DNA of 64,000 nucleotides from Salminus brasiliensis. Taxonomy: Eukaryota; Chordata; Actinopteri; Characiformes; Bryconidae. A model generated the notes under the pieces. The model ran no database searches. It was not told the DNA's origin and saw only the letters and a list, made by a program, of their open reading frames with translations. This document shows positions 1 to 18,556 of this stretch, piece after piece. Location: assembly GCF_030463535.1 (NCBI RefSeq), contig NC_132900.1:32443233-32507232 (forward strand), written 5' to 3'. Positions within the stretch are counted from its first letter, which is position 1; every line of letters starts with the position of its first letter. The position numbers were made by a program, and so were the translations under genes.

Positions 1-402
1 TGGCAGGACTAGGCCGGTTTAAGGAGGCATTCAGCCCTAAATAAATGTACAGTAATATTTTCAGTACATTTCTTTCTCTCATGTCTTTAACATCAAATTA
101 AACACGAGGGTGCTCGAGCCTGGGGAGTCTAATCTAAACTACTACTGAAAATAATAATAAAGAGAATAAAGAGGGATACAGAGTAAACAGGGGTGACGTC
201 TGACTCAATGAATCGTTGAATTGGGAGTTCGATTCATTCAAACGTGTTTAAAAAACGACAGTTGGAAAGAATCGGTTCGTGAACACTGAATCGAGCCACG
301 CCTCCCATCTGTAGCGCAGAAGCGCAGCGGCCTCTGGTGGCAGAAGTGCGCGTTACACGCTTAACCCTTTCCTCTCCAGCGCGCCGTCCAGTGCAGCGGA
401 AG
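1..402 (+). promoter_or_regulatory. Upstream/5' UTR region of nipsnap2
   Basis: No coding exon is seen before the nipsnap2 start codon at 403. The stretch is AT-rich up to about 180 and becomes CpG-richer from about 300 onward, as expected near a housekeeping promoter. A TGACGTCTGAC stretch near 192-205 resembles a CRE half site, but this is only a motif match. The transcription start is not visible from sequence alone. Confidence 0.4.
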
Positions 403-3400
403 ATGGCGACTAGAGTCCTTCATCGCTCCTTCTGCGGCCTGAATGAGGCGAAAACCCGGTCCAGGATAACAGGACAGGTCGCCACGTTTAGCAGGTCTGA
501 CCATTTTCTCTGTAGTATCTGCGCTGTGATGTGAACGCGACGCTTCGTCGGAGGTAGACCGGATAACGGAGCCTGGAGCCCTGCAGCCCTGCAGCCCTGC
601 AGCGGTGCCCCAAGTTCTGAGCAGTGTAAAACCGAACCCGGCTCAGTACCAGACACCTCCACACACTGTACAGTTCGGGACTGTTGTCTTACAGAGGGGA
701 TAACGCAGGCAGAGCTGAGTGAGCCATGATAAAGCAGGTTATCACAGTAGATGGGCCAAGGTCATGACTACTTCCTGTATATGGCTGATTTAGGGAGGGA
801 TGGTGAGGGATGGTGAGGGGGGTGATCTGGCCTGGGTTCTGGCTTCTGCTGACAAGATAAGATCTCCTGCACCCTGCATGCTCCTACCCCTGCCCTGAGC
901 TGAGTCTGATAAATGAAGCTGGGCGGGACACTGTCGTCCCTGTTTTTGGGCTCATTTAGGGTCAGATGACCCCACTGTGTAAGCAGTCTTGGCCTTGGCC
1001 GGGGTTCTAGCCTGACCCCTTCTAACGTCCCGTTTCAGGAGCCTGCCGTCAGCGAACAGGGAGCGAGAAGAGAGCTGGTTCAAGTCTCTGTTTGTGCGCA
1101 AAGTGGACCCCAGAAAGGACGCCCACTCTCACCTGCTTGCGAAGAAAGAGGAGAGCAACCTCTATAAAATCCAGTGTAAGTAAAGTTCGGCGGGCGGTGC
1201 GTTCCTGCTGTTCTGGAGTTCCTCTTATTCATTATTCCTGCTGCTTTCATTTCAGTTCACAATGTGAAACCGGAGTGTCTGGATTCCTACAACAAACTCT
1301 GGTAAGGACACTACCCCCCCACCCCCCTCCCAAACCCCCTCCAGTATAATGCAAGATTTATTGGTGATTAACTACACTCCAGTTTGCCTTTTTTCTTTGA
1401 TCAGTTTCTTAATGAAGAGCTGTTTTGAGCCCTTCGGGCTGAACTGATTTGCCAGCTGTAGTCTCTGAGGTGCTGAAATGTCCTCAGTTCTATTTCTGGG
1501 AGGAGATTGGCAGGAGACAGACCTTAACATGTGCTGAGCTCCATTCCTGAGGTGGCTGCCCTCTGTTTGCTCCACCCTTTCATAGAAGTCTTACCGAACA
1601 GTAGACGAGTGTTAAACAGTGAAGGCCCGTGTTCTGGACGTTGCTTAAGTGGGAATGGTTTTCCCTTTTTCAGAACTTTCTAATTGACTTACAAACTCAC
1701 TGAGAGTCAACGAGACGAGAACTGTAACATACATAAAGAGTAGTTACATAAAGAAATGTAATGACTCCTGTGCAGGGCAGTGATCGGAATCAGACAACAT
1801 TCATAACCACTTCATCTAATTAATTCAAGCAGCTTTTACAGGCATGCAGGTCTAATCAACACCACTGTGATCAATTCTGACTCAGAACGTTTCTGAAGAA
1901 TGAAGCATTTGATCAGAGCGCTACAAAAGACTTCATAAACATCATAACCATTTCATTATGTATCTGTTTAATTAGGGCTATTCAGTGTCAAAAGTGATTC
2001 ATCACTTATAAATTATTTTTAATTTGAGTTTTTCGTGTAAAGAAAAAAAATCAGCAATTTATTTATAGAATTTATACAAATTCTTTTACATGAGATGTTT
2101 GAGAACTTTATTCCATGTAATTTAAACCGTTTCTGTTGGTTAATTTGCAGTAGAGTGTTCACACAGAGTAAAGATCCAATGAAGTCTCCTAAATAAATAA
2201 ATAAATACAATCTTTAGATTTTGAACCCATTCAGCCTTTAATACTGATATGTAGCTACTGTTGACGTTTAGAAGCTCCGTCATAACTGCTGTATTTTATT
2301 ACCTCTCTGCTCCACAGTGAGGGTGTGTTGCCTTCTATCCACGCTGATAAATACTACCCCTGTGAACTGGTGGGCACGTGGAACACCTGGTATGGAGAAC
2401 AGGATCAGGCTGGTAGGACCCCACAGTAAAACACCTCACGCTTTCATCCCCTGCTCAGCAAATGGCAAGGCAGAAATGGATATAAGCCCAAGTTTTTTTT
2501 TCCATATAGAGTTCTTATCTTATATGAAGGTACATATTTAGTTGGATGCTTATTAACCAAACCTGATATGAATGAATTCCTGTTTACAGTCCACATATTC
2601 CAACTATATATTTGGAGTTCAGAAGTGTGAGCTAGTGCAAAAGTCTAGGGCTGCACGATATTGGAAAAAAATGACATTGCAGTATATACATTTTGAATAT
2701 ATATATATGGTGTACAGGAATTTTCACCAGATTTCAGCAAACGTGATCTAACATATGATATAATAATGTACTCTGGATATCCAGGATCGGACTAAAATAG
2801 TTGTGACATGCATGCACACATTGCAATGCTGAAAGGACATATTGTGCAGCTCTACAAAAAACACTGAATAGCGTCTTCCTTTGTGTACAGTGCATCTCTG
2901 GAGGTACAGGGGAGGGTACCCTGCCCTGACCGAAGTCATGAATAAGCTGAGAAATAATAAGGTAGACGACCCCTTGGTTTGTTCCTGTTTTGCACAGTTT
3001 AGTTCTAAGATCTCACACATTACAGAAAGCTCCTTTTAAAAGTAGATGAGAATGCATACATGCGATTTATACGGCTTATACCTGTAGAAGACCACTGGAC
3101 ACTGTCCTACAGTCGTATGCTGGTTTACATCGTAGTGTTTAGTTGCAGAGATTAGCTGTGCTGTGTCTACTGTATTCTCAGCGCTATAGTGAAGACACCA
3201 GTGTTACAACTTTTACATTCACAGCATTAAATCCCCAGAGCTCTTACAGGTGAATCCTGTAGGAGAATGTAGAGTTAGACTTATTGGTGAAGAGTGGTGT
3301 GTGTGCGTGTGTGTGCTCGCTGGGCCACAGATTTGACAGACTGAGGGTGGTGTTACCCACTACACCTTCCGGTGCGGTTCATTTGGTTCTAAAGCCTCTG

Positions 3401-5494
3401 TCTCTGTACAGGAATTTATGGAGTACAGGAAGGAACGGGGGAAGATGCTGCTCTCTCGCCGTAATCAGCTGCTGCTGGAGTTTAGCTTTTGGAACGAGCC
3501 AGTTCCACGACCGGGACCAAACATCTACGAGCTCAGATCGTACCAGCTGAGAGTGAGTGTTCCTTCCACACAGCTCACATGATGCTCACATCCCCACCAG
3601 TGCTGAATCTGACACTGACATTTCCAGTGTAAAAATCCAGTTCTTCTCAAATTAATTCTAAATCTCCACCACTGGAAAACATAAAAATCTGACCCTGAGC
3701 CTTTCTCTGGAATGAAGCATTGCATCATTATATATATATATAATCTCCAACCATTTAAATGTACATACATCCTGTTTATTCCTCATTTTAAATTAAAATC
3801 AGTGTCAAAGGTGAATCATCATTAAAACATTATTATGATGGGAAGATGATCTATCCTTTAATAGAACACCTTCCATAACATTGACATTTTCCAGCTGAGC
3901 AGCAATTCAGCATTGTTCAACATCCAGTGTGAAGCCGTCCCAGAAGAGTACAGGCTGTTACTGCAGGGAAGGAAGGGTGTTCCTGTCTCTAATAACATTG
4001 GTTTGAGAAAAGGACTGGATGAGCAGGTTTATGGACATAAAGTGAAACTTCATGTAATTATAAATGTTAGACTTAAGGACGCATTCATGTTAATTTGATA
4101 GAAATGAAGCGACGGCTCTTTGTAGGGTTTCAGCTCTATTGTCTTCATGACGATGGCATGCGTTTTTGTCTCCTGCATGATCCACCCTTGGCACCGCTGT
4201 ACCTATTGACTAGCATTCCAGTCATTGTGTGCATTTGGGTTTTATTGCACAAGGCGTCGCTCACACTGTAATGATTTGGGGGAAGGGGAACGTGTGTGTG
4301 TGTGTGTGTGTGTGTGGAATGCAGTCTTGTAACTGTATAATCTCTGCTTTGCAGCCAGGGACAATGATTGAGTGGGGTAATTACTGGTAAGGCGGCCTAT
4401 ATTTGTTATTTTTATATATTTATATGTTATTTTAGTTTTTTGTCATGCTCCTTATTGCTCATTGGTTTATTAATATGCGATGGAAATGAGTGATCTGTGT
4501 AAAGCTGCTGCCGTAAGTTTACTGTCATGCGTGCTCTGGCTTGTTCAGGGCTCGAGCTATTCGCTATCGGCAGCATAATCGCGAGGCAGTTGGAGGATTC
4601 TTCTCTCAAATTGGAAGTCTTTACATGGTCCATCACCTCTGGGGTAAGAACTGTCAGTAAAGTATACTGCATACAGGGGCTGGATGATATGGTAAAAATA
4701 TTATATCAAGATCATAATAGACATTTTCATGATACACAATATTTATCACCCAGACAAAAAACTTGCAGACATTTTTTTAAGAAACTGCTGTCCAATTACA
4801 ATTCCATCTCTTTTATGCTGCACTCCAAGTTCAGCAGGACATAGTTTTATTTGTCACAGTTAGCAGTGGAATGCTGTGTTTGGGATGATGTGTGTTCATG
4901 TATTATGTATGTATGTTAAGTTACCATTTTGGAGATACGAGGGACTGCGTTGATGGACACTTTAATTTCAGCACATTTATCATTTTGGAAAAACAGCAGA
5001 GACAGATTGTGTGAAACAGGCCTCAGTAAACTCCATATCCAAGAATTAATATTAATAACAAATCATTTATTTAACAGTGGTGCATTATCAAAAACAATAA
5101 AACTTGGTGTGGCTTTAGTCCTTCTACTGTCGAGTTTATTCAGTTGGAAGTTGGAAGTACTTGTTGCTTATTGTCCATTTCTTTCAGCATATAAAGACCT
5201 ACAGTCAAGAGAGGCCACTAGAAACGCAGCCTGGCAGCACGAGGGGTGGAATGAAGCGGTCTACTACACAGGTGAGCTCACCTTCCCACATCTTGTATTT
5301 AAATACAGAATTCAGGTTCATTTAATAGATCTCAATTTAGAAAAGGTGATGACAAAATGTCACGATGTTGTAATGTGAATACTTTCCATTATTAAAACGG
5401 CTAATTATCAACTTTCTTCCTGCTCTAAGTGCCCCTTATTCAGCACATGGACTCCAGGATAATGATTCCACTGAAAACCTCACCATTGCAGTAA
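403..5494 (+). CDS. nipsnap2: NIPSNAP homolog 2 (mitochondrial), 10 coding exons
   Basis: Exons: 403-494, 1039-1175, 1256-1301, 2318-2412, 2891-2961, 3412-3552, 4355-4386, 4549-4643, 5188-5271, 5430-5494. All have GT/AG borders, joins stay in frame, and the total is 858 nt or 285 aa (human NIPSNAP2 is 286). The N-terminus ([10 protein letters not shown]...) is basic and Ser/Thr-rich like a mitochondrial presequence. It is followed by the two ferredoxin-like NIPSNAP domains: motifs [59 protein letters not shown] and the terminal [12 protein letters not shown]. Residues [12 protein letters not shown] and KPECL favour NIPSNAP2 over NIPSNAP1, and the psph neighbour agrees. NIPSNAP1/2 are matrix proteins that accumulate on damaged mitochondria and recruit autophagy factors (family knowledge). 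The start was chosen because exon 1 must end in phase 2; the donor at 494/495 satisfies this. Convergent with psph. Confidence 0.95.
2646..2857. mobile_element. MITE-like element with terminal inverted repeats, nipsnap2 intron 4
   Basis: The left end (TAGGGCTGCACGATATT) and the right end (ATATTGTGCAGCTCTA) are inverted copies of each other, about 200 bp apart, with an AT-rich interior and no coding capacity. This looks like a common teleost non-autonomous DNA transposon, perhaps hAT-derived (family inferred). It ends about 35 bp before the acceptor of nipsnap2 exon 5. Confidence 0.6.
4290..4316. repeat. (GT)n microsatellite in nipsnap2 intron 6
   Basis: About 13 uninterrupted GT dinucleotides lie roughly 40 bp upstream of the acceptor of exon 7. 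Confidence 0.9.
4675..4762. mobile_element. Fragment of an AT-rich dispersed repeat, nipsnap2 intron 8
   Basis: The stretch starting GGGGCTGGATGATATGG and containing AAATATTATATCAAGATC resembles the end of an abundant fish inverted-repeat element. Only one end is recognisable, so boundaries are approximate. Confidence 0.35.
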
Positions 5495-6925
5495 TACTTC
5501 ATCGTATCCCAGCAAGCTGCAAACTGGAAGTTTGACGGCGGCACAGCATCAGATAACTCTCACTGCCGTGTTTTAATCCACCGTGATGGAACCCATTCCA
5601 TAAAACAATGATTATTTTAATCCAAAAAAAACATTAAAACGTTGTACAACAAAACTATGACAAAGTGACTGAGAGCTCTGAAGGAAACGGTGTCCGAGTA
5701 TAAACTCTGTAAGAAAGGTTTGCTTCTCATCTGGCAAGACTGCTGCAGTTACGTCACGCTGACCGCGTCACTGCTCACTTCCACCTGCCATAAGCAAACA
5801 GTCTTCACATGATCTGAAGCTTAGTGGGTCAGAGCCTCTGAATAACGTCCAAATTACATTCATTTAATTAAAGACACACGGGTGCTTGATCATGTGTGAT
5901 GTCAGTTCTGCAACTGGTTAGAAGTGTTGCCTAGATCTGCTGGAAGGGAGTAATGGACAGCTGTATTTCTGTGGGGTGGGGTCATTACTTTTGGAATGTG
6001 CTTGATGTTAACATTGGCTTCTTTATTAATTTCTTTTTTTGTGTGTGTGTAAATAGAAAATTAATGTCTAAATTAAAATCTCTGAGTGGTACAAGAACAT
6101 TTGCAGATGGGCCGCACAATGAAACTAAACCCAGTTCCTTTTCCTCAGATCTACACGCACAAATATGAAAACAAACATGTACTGTACGTAAGACAACTGT
6201 ACCTTTACGCATAAAAAACCTGGATCAGTCCTGCAGAGTTTCTAAACAGCTGTAAAAAGACCGCTTGTACTTCAGTCAGTTTCTGTGTTTGATAGTCATA
6301 CAAATGTAAGTTAATGGTATTTATTCTCCTGCTTCGGTGTTATATTGAACCTCAGTCCTGCTTTTCTCCGGAATGACAGTCAGTGTTTATTTTGTGGCAT
6401 GTTCAGTCTTCTTCACTGAATGAACGAGTCAGAACCAGCGTTCTGTCCAAACATGAAGTGAAGCTCTACAATAAACCAGAACTGAAGCATTCTGTTCCGC
6501 CCATGTGTGACTGATGTGCTTTCATATTAAATCAACAACCTCAAAATAGCTTAGAATATATATTTTAATATTTCTACAAGTATATTTCTAAGTACCAAAA
6601 TGAAAAAGGCTCCTTAAGATATGCACATTGCACATATTGTTGTAAAATAAAAAGAAAATTACAATAATTTTAGTAAAACATCTACTAAAGCATCGCCTTT
6701 ATAAAATGCTGAACAGGACACTGAAACTAAACGATTGTGCGACTTCAGTTACATCACATTAGTTATTGAATAGATTAGCAGTCTAGCAGGTGCCTTCTAT
6801 TCCTTGTAAACACTGTAGTGTACTTTAATGCTTCTTATGACGGAGATATTAAAATGAGAAAATTTGTGCAATTAGTAAAAATTAGCAGAAAGGCACAAAG
6901 CTGGTAATGATCAAACAAAAAGTCA
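5495..6925. other. nipsnap2 3' UTR and convergent intergenic region
   Basis: No exon is found here. AATAAA signals on the plus strand at about 6470-6475 and 6646-6651 could end the nipsnap2 transcript. TTTATT (AATAAA on the minus strand) at about 6386-6391 could end psph, so the two convergent 3' UTRs may overlap. The rest is AT-rich single-copy-looking DNA. Confidence 0.45.
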
Positions 6926-9134
6926 CTAAATCTTCTCCAGCTCTTTTAGCAGCTCCCCAAAACTTGTGACGTACCAAGAAGACTTCTCCTTGACCTGCTG
7001 CCGGACAACGTTGCCACCAAATCCAATAAAAGCACTCTGGAAAAAAATCATTATACAATTTATCATTAAAACAACTGTAGTGCTTTCAGGTAGACTTCAT
7101 TATTACTCATTTGCTGTGTCTGTACAATCAAACCCACGTCTGATCAGAGCAGGTGTGTAAATTTGAGATCAGTATTTTAAGACTGATTTATAAAACATCT
7201 AAATAAATGTTACTGTCAATAATATCAGACTATTAATAAAAACAACTGATTAATCAGCTTCTGCTGTGTAAACTGCAGCTACCCACTAGTACCTTATTTA
7301 CATATTTGCAAATGACACCATCATTTACTGTCATACACCTATAATTTACATATAACATGAGCCAGTGGAGGTTCTCCATGAAACAAAACGCAGATTATAC
7401 ACTACTTTTAATCTGACTTTATTTAATTTATTAAATTACTATTTTAATTACTGGCATGACTCATGTTGTTGCACTACTGGGTAGATCAGCCTTTTTCAAT
7501 TGGTTTAACCATCATCACTAATACACAGAGTCTGATGATTTTGATGAAGAACGCGTAGCAAGGTACTGCTACGCACTCACCGCAGGGGGACAGGCCTCTA
7601 GGTCTGTGGCACCATCTCCAATCATCACGACTTTTTCGAAGCCATACTTCTCCTTCAGCAGACTGATCACCTTGCCTTTGCCTCCGGACTCTGCTGTAGG
7701 CTGAGTCTCATCAAAACCCGCGTATTCCCCTGAAGAGCAGAAAAAAAAGCAGTTAAACAGGCAGCAGGTTCACCATTAACACAGGAATGACCACGAGTAC
7801 CCACGCACATATTATACTAATATTAGTCCATTTAAAGAATTATAGGCCAGGACTGTAATACGCCAGGACCGTATTATTGCACACATCTGCACTGAAAGTG
7901 ATCTCTCTACAACACTGATGCAAATTTAGAGCATAAAGAATCAGAGGCAGAAGCCTGATCCATTAAAACATGCCTACCTTGGACTGGGAAAGCCCTAGAC
8001 CCTGTATATATCATAAGCAACATGCTTCAATTAAAAATAGCGGAATTTAAAGCAAAGCAGTTTAGAGAACATGTCATATCTCCGTTATTGGCCATGATCA
8101 TGATCTGCATGTCTGACAGGGTGTGCTTTCTTACCACTGAAGTAAAATTTCAAGCGGTTTGCATAGACACGGTCAAGAGGAATGCCCAGCTGAGTGGCCA
8201 CGTGCTCCACAATACAGCGAAACCCTCCGGAGATGAGGAACACCTTCACATTGCGCTGATGTAGCCTTTCCACAAGCTCCCTGAGGACACAAACACGGAC
8301 ACTTAGACTCAGGAAAAATCAGGAGATAAAATAAAATAATAACAGTACACTCACTGTCCACTTTATCAGACACGCCTACCCTGTAGGCCCACTGTCCGGT
8401 GTACAGTTAGAGGCTGTAATCGTCTCTAACAATCTCTTTCTAAGACCTTCATCAGTAATCAGAGCTGGCCTTGGTTGGGTATTTATTGAGTAGTAAACCA
8501 TGGTCAACCCTGCAGTGACGCCTGATCTGTGTTGAGAAACTGACGGCAGGTAATTAGGGCTCATAAAAATGGGCCGAGAGGGGAACGAAGCATAAGGAAA
8601 GAGCTTCTAATAAAGCGGGCAGTGAGTGAGTGTACGTGACGTGTCCATTGCTGGACTTTCCACTAAGGTAACCATATGAAGAGAACACAGACACCAACTT
8701 ACTTAATACCTGCAGTCAGCTGAGGGGGGTGGTCTGTTATTAGTTTGTTGACTTGTTCCCTTGAGCACTTTATTATGGACAGCCGTTCTGTCAGGGCTGT
8801 TTTGAAGGTCACTGATCCACCCATGGCTTTCCGAGTCCTACGAAAACACACATTCTCAGTAGCTGCCAACTGCGTCGGCCTATCAGAATGAAATCCCTGT
8901 TGTGTGACTTAGAAGTCGGGGGTCCCGAGGATATCACAGATCATATAAATGCGTGCCAGAAAGACCAACACTGAAGACCATCGAGAAACCTTACATCTCT
9001 GTGACGGCATCTCCGACTCCACAGAACTTGGCGAGCTCATCAATGCCTTCCTCGCGTATAACTGTGCTGTCCACATCGAAGCAAACGGCGTCTGCACAGC
9101 GGAACGCTTCTTTCGTCTCTGCTAACGTCGTCAT
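6926..9134 (-). CDS. psph: Phosphoserine phosphatase, 5 coding exons
   Basis: Coding exons in transcript order: 9134-8995, 8837-8703, 8280-8135, 7729-7581, 7036-6926; total 681 nt, 226 aa (human PSPH 225). It catalyses the last step of L-serine synthesis, hydrolysing phosphoserine in the cytosol. The haloacid dehalogenase catalytic set is complete: DVDST motif with nucleophile Asp20 and Asp22, Ser109 in LISGGF, Lys158 in GGKGK, and the GDGATD motif with Asp179 and Asp183, all at the human positions. The cap domain follows residue 40. The ATG at 9134 lies 13 nt inside an exon whose acceptor follows base 9148, so a separate 5' noncoding exon must exist; a good donor sits at 11299/11298. Tail-to-tail with nipsnap2, as in human 7p11.2. 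No defects seen. Confidence 0.96.
8342..8636. mobile_element. MITE-like element in psph intron 3
   Basis: Left end AGTACACTCACTGTCC and right end GGCAGTGAGTGAGTGTACG are near-perfect inverted copies flanking about 290 bp with no transposase. It lies in the intron between psph exons 2 and 3 (8704-8837 and 8135-8280). This is a common fish-type non-autonomous DNA transposon by appearance; the superfamily is not assigned. Confidence 0.6.
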
Positions 9135-9547
9135 TCTGGACAGTGTCCTGCAAAGCAATAAATGTACAGAAAAAAAAGAGCAAAAAGTTGAGTAAAGATA
9201 CTGGGGATATTGAAGAACTTTCCTAAAACCTAAAACCTTAAAGTTTTCTTAAAGATTCTGACATTTCCTAATTTGGGATCTCTTCAGTTTACAAGAACAT
9301 CAACAAAACGTGTCACGAATTGTTAAGTTGCTGCATTTCCTTTTAATATGTACATAATTTACTTCCACTAAAGCACATACCATACAAAGACTTGACACAT
9401 TTCCTATGAAATCTGCATTAACACCCTCTTATCTGCTATTCTGCTGAGACTGAGCATTTACATTTTCTGGAACATTGCAGTGAGGATCTGATTGCGCAAA
9501 ACACCAATATAACCGTAGTGGATTTCTGCATTGATTACTAAACTAAA

Positions 9548-9550
<3 letters not shown>

Positions 9551-9602
<52 letters not shown>
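9551..9602. repeat. (CA)n microsatellite in psph intron 1
   Basis: About 26 uninterrupted CA units. Confidence 0.95.
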
Positions 9603-9603
<1 letters not shown>

Positions 9604-9614
9604 CGAGTGAGCGT

Positions 9615-10430
9615 CCAGAGTGCAGGCTAGAAAAAGTAAGTGAACCCTTAAATGTAATAATCTGTACTGGGTCACTGGCTTGTTCAGTGGTGGGTAATGG
9701 GGCCGGAGTCCAGTTGAATTAGGCCTGCTTGAGCAGGTAAAGCACAAAACTCTGCAGGAATCCGGCCCTGCAGGACTGGAATTACCCACCCTGGACCTGT
9801 TGCATCACCCAGTGTCTCTTTAGATTGAGGTCATGGGCTGCTGTGCATGCATTCTCTTGTAAAAATGTCTTCATGCAGCTTTGAATTCATTGTTCCCTCA
9901 GAGGTCGCAAAGCGTCCAGACCCTGAGGCAGCAAAGCAGCTTTACACCGGGCCGCTCCTTCGTGGCGTAGGGGAGGTTTAGATGTGCAGTGTTCTCCTTC
10001 CGGGTGGTCTTGAGCAAACCTAAAGCAGGCTGCAGTTTTTGTGGACCTCAGCAGCTTTCCTTCCTGCTCTCCTTCCATGAACACCATCTTGTTCAGTGTT
10101 GTGAAAACAGTGGACACACAAAGAGGGTCTCTGCAGTGATCTTAACAGGTCGGCCACTCCTAGAAGTCTGTACCTACCGTGTATTAATAGACACTCAGGT
10201 CCATAACAATGCTTCTGTATCATTGTCCAGGTCCATGAGTCTCTACAACACTTCTTCTGAAAGTGTCCGTGATGAGGTACGGTGCACACTAACCAGACCT
10301 TCTCTAGAAGAGCAGATTTGTCTGTAGCCAGGTTTGTCTGCCTTAATCTCTGCACATGACCTACAATTAAATATGTGCAGTTACAAATGAAAAGCATGTG
10401 AGGAATATACAGACGGCCAGACTGTCTCAA
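9615..10430 (-). mobile_element. Degraded Tc1-like DNA transposon in psph 5' intron
   Basis: Translation of the minus strand gives, in shifting frames, pieces of a Tc1-type transposase N-terminal helix-turn-helix region: SRSGRPVKITAETL, then GVHGRRAGRKAAEVHKN, then ALGLLKTTRKENT. Several stops and frameshifts break it. On the plus strand, AAAAAGTAAGTGAACCC near 9632 matches the kind of terminal sequence seen in such elements. It is a dead copy; nothing functional is predicted. Confidence 0.65.
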
Positions 10431-10974
10431 AGCAGCATCTCTCTTTAGTTCTGAGCAGCTTTAATACAGACACTACTGAATCTGTCTGATTCCACAGTAA
10501 TGTAGAGTGGAGGTCTATAGCAGTGAGACAAAGAGAGCTTGATTTACTCTTATTTATGTATTTTTAACAGATTACACATGAGTCAAATCAGTAAACGATG
10601 GATACTTCGACTGACAGCCCAAAAAAATCTGCTATAAATTAGAGTATAAATGGTTTTGTATTATTTTTTGAACTAATAACTTTGTGGCTCAGACTGTTTT
10701 ACCCTGCCCTTTCACTTCTCCTGAATCATCATGTGCTTGCAGCTGATCAGTTGGTTCAGGGTGTTTTGAGCTTCTCCAGCAGATTCTTATTAATCCTCCA
10801 GGCACGAGGAAGCAGAGGTCAGGCAGTCTGGCTCTGGGAGCAGGGAGAGAGAACCTGGGGCTGTTTTTCTCCAGCAGGACGTGAGGTAACGATAGTTACA
10901 CAGCAGTGTGTGGAATATGAGCCACTCTGCTCCAACCAGGAGCCACAAACTACAATCCACCACAGAGACGAAGA

Positions 10975-11210
10975 CCATAATGAAGATGATGAAGAGGAAG
11001 AGGAAGAGGAAGATGACTGTCAGGACAATCAGGAACAGCAGCACAGCAAGTGGGCAGGTTATTGCATCAGCCTCACACAGGGAACCTCTCTTGGCCCAAA
11101 CCCGGCGTCCAGCACCGCTCACAGCCCCGCAGTCTCTTCTGGGTGCAGGCTGGGTGCAGGCTGGGTGCTGGGTGCAGGCTGGGTGCTGGGTGCGGGCTGG
11201 GTGCAGCTGC
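10975..11210. repeat. Low-complexity: purine tract and short GGGTGCAGGCT tandem array
   Basis: A GAA/GAT-rich purine tract (about 10980-11015) is followed at about 11140-11205 by five or so tandem copies of an 11-15 bp unit related to CTGGGTGCAGG. Long open frames across this stretch on both strands are compositional artefacts. Confidence 0.7.
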
Positions 11211-11298
11211 TCTGGGGGGAAAGTGCGCTTTGCTGGCAGGAATTACAGAAATTAACGTTCAGTAAACCAGTAGCGGCGCGCTCGTGCGTTTAGCTCAC

Positions 11299-11480
11299 CT
11301 TTTCAGCCCGGCTGCACACTCGGAGAGGTCCCGATGTCCCGCGCTCTGTCTGAAACACGCCGCTGATCTCTGTCCTAAAACCTGCAGCGTGTCACTTTTA
11401 CCCCGCAAAACAATCAATGAACCGCTCCTTCCTACCGGGTTCCTTCTGCTCTGCAGACGCAGGGGGAGCCAATCACACGA
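11299..11480 (-). promoter_or_regulatory. psph: Probable psph noncoding first exon and promoter
   Basis: A strong minus-strand donor (AAAAG|GTGAGC) at 11299/11298 closes a GC-rich, CpG-containing stretch, and psph needs an upstream exon because its ATG exon starts at a spliced acceptor (9147). I infer this is the 5' noncoding exon; the upstream limit (transcription start) is a guess. Confidence 0.5.
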
Positions 11481-11639
11481 GGCGTACGTTCACCGCAGAC
11501 TGCAGTGATTGGTCAGTTAGCCGGTGTTGCTCTTTCCGGCGTTGTCATTGGTTGTCGTGTGAAACGCGGCGCGGCTGAGCGGATTCTGCCGATTGTGAGA
11601 TATACGTCTTCGGATTTACTCGGGAAATGTAGAGACACC

Positions 11640-11826
11640 CAGATAGCCAGCAGGGGGAGCCAGATTTCATCCAACACTAATAATCATTTTAGTCAACTCC
11701 AGCGCCGGGGAGCAGAGAGGGTGAAGGGCCTTGCTCAAGGGCCCAACAGTGGCAGCTTTGGGCCCGGGAATCGAACCCACAACCCTGTGATCAACAGCCC
11801 GGAGCTCTAACCGCTGAGCACCACAT
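11640..11826 (-). mobile_element. tRNA-derived SINE
   Basis: On the minus strand the element begins with a tRNA-like head: an A-box-like segment (GTGCTCAGCGGTTAGAGC) and a B box (GGTTCGATTCC), followed by a body containing GGGCCCTTGAGCAAGGCCC and a tail. This is the structure of fish tRNA-derived SINEs transcribed by RNA polymerase III. A related truncated copy lies at 47440-47516. Confidence 0.75.
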
Positions 11827-12593
11827 TTATATATATATATAATCACTGTAACACAACCAGCTTATTGTTTTAATAAAATACAATATGACCCAAAACGTTC
11901 AATAAATATTTTATTTATTGTTATTATTTATTGAGTTATAATCATTAATACTGCTGCATTCATTCTGAATCCATTTTACTGATGCATGCAGTTGTATGTG
12001 TATATATTAAGTATTTTACAACAGTTTTAAACATGGCTTATTCAATCTAATTATTATATTTCAATATTTTAAAATCTCCAATAGCTGCTATGTGGCACAT
12101 ATATGTGAAATAGTCTATTAATTCAGGTTAAACATTAGGCTATGTCGTCAACAAGCTACTACGCTGGGCTGTCCTAAATGACACTTTTTTATGTTTGGCC
12201 AAGTATGATGCTTTAGTGTACAGATTTCTTACAGAACTGTAAAACTCTGAATCTCTCTGTTAACTTTCAAATAAATAAATAACAAAAATATTTGCACATT
12301 TTGTCTTGCAAAATAAGAAGTAAAAAAAGTTACAGTTTTGCACAGGATCTCAACATAGCTGCAGATCCTAAACGAGAAGATACAGTTTTCCCTCATCACA
12401 CAGGATACACTCTTAATCCAGGGCCGACAAAGTACAAAACACCTGTACACATACAGACAGAATACGTGTCCTTCAGCTCAGGTCATATTTAGTATTTAGG
12501 AGTATTTCTGCTGTCTCTCAGGTACGGGTGTTTTGTACTTGGTCCTGCTCTTGTTATCCCTTTTTTCAGCAGCCTCAGGGAGCTCGTGCTCCT
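11827..12593. other. AT-rich region, probable phkg1 3' UTR
   Basis: Between the SINE and the phkg1 stop codon no exon is seen. The minus strand carries AATAAA-type hexamers (plus-strand TTTATT near 11912), so the phkg1 transcript probably ends here. Confidence 0.4.

Positions 12594-18556
<5,963 letters not shown>

Noticed and set aside
4929-5378. 149-residue open frame on the plus strand
   Set aside because: It is nipsnap2 exon 9 plus read-through into both introns; only 5188-5271 is coding.
10682-11293. 203-residue open frame with an acidic run
   Set aside because: Acidic stretch and VLGAGW repeats come from a purine tract and a tandem repeat; it overlaps the psph 5' intron and has no conserved domain.
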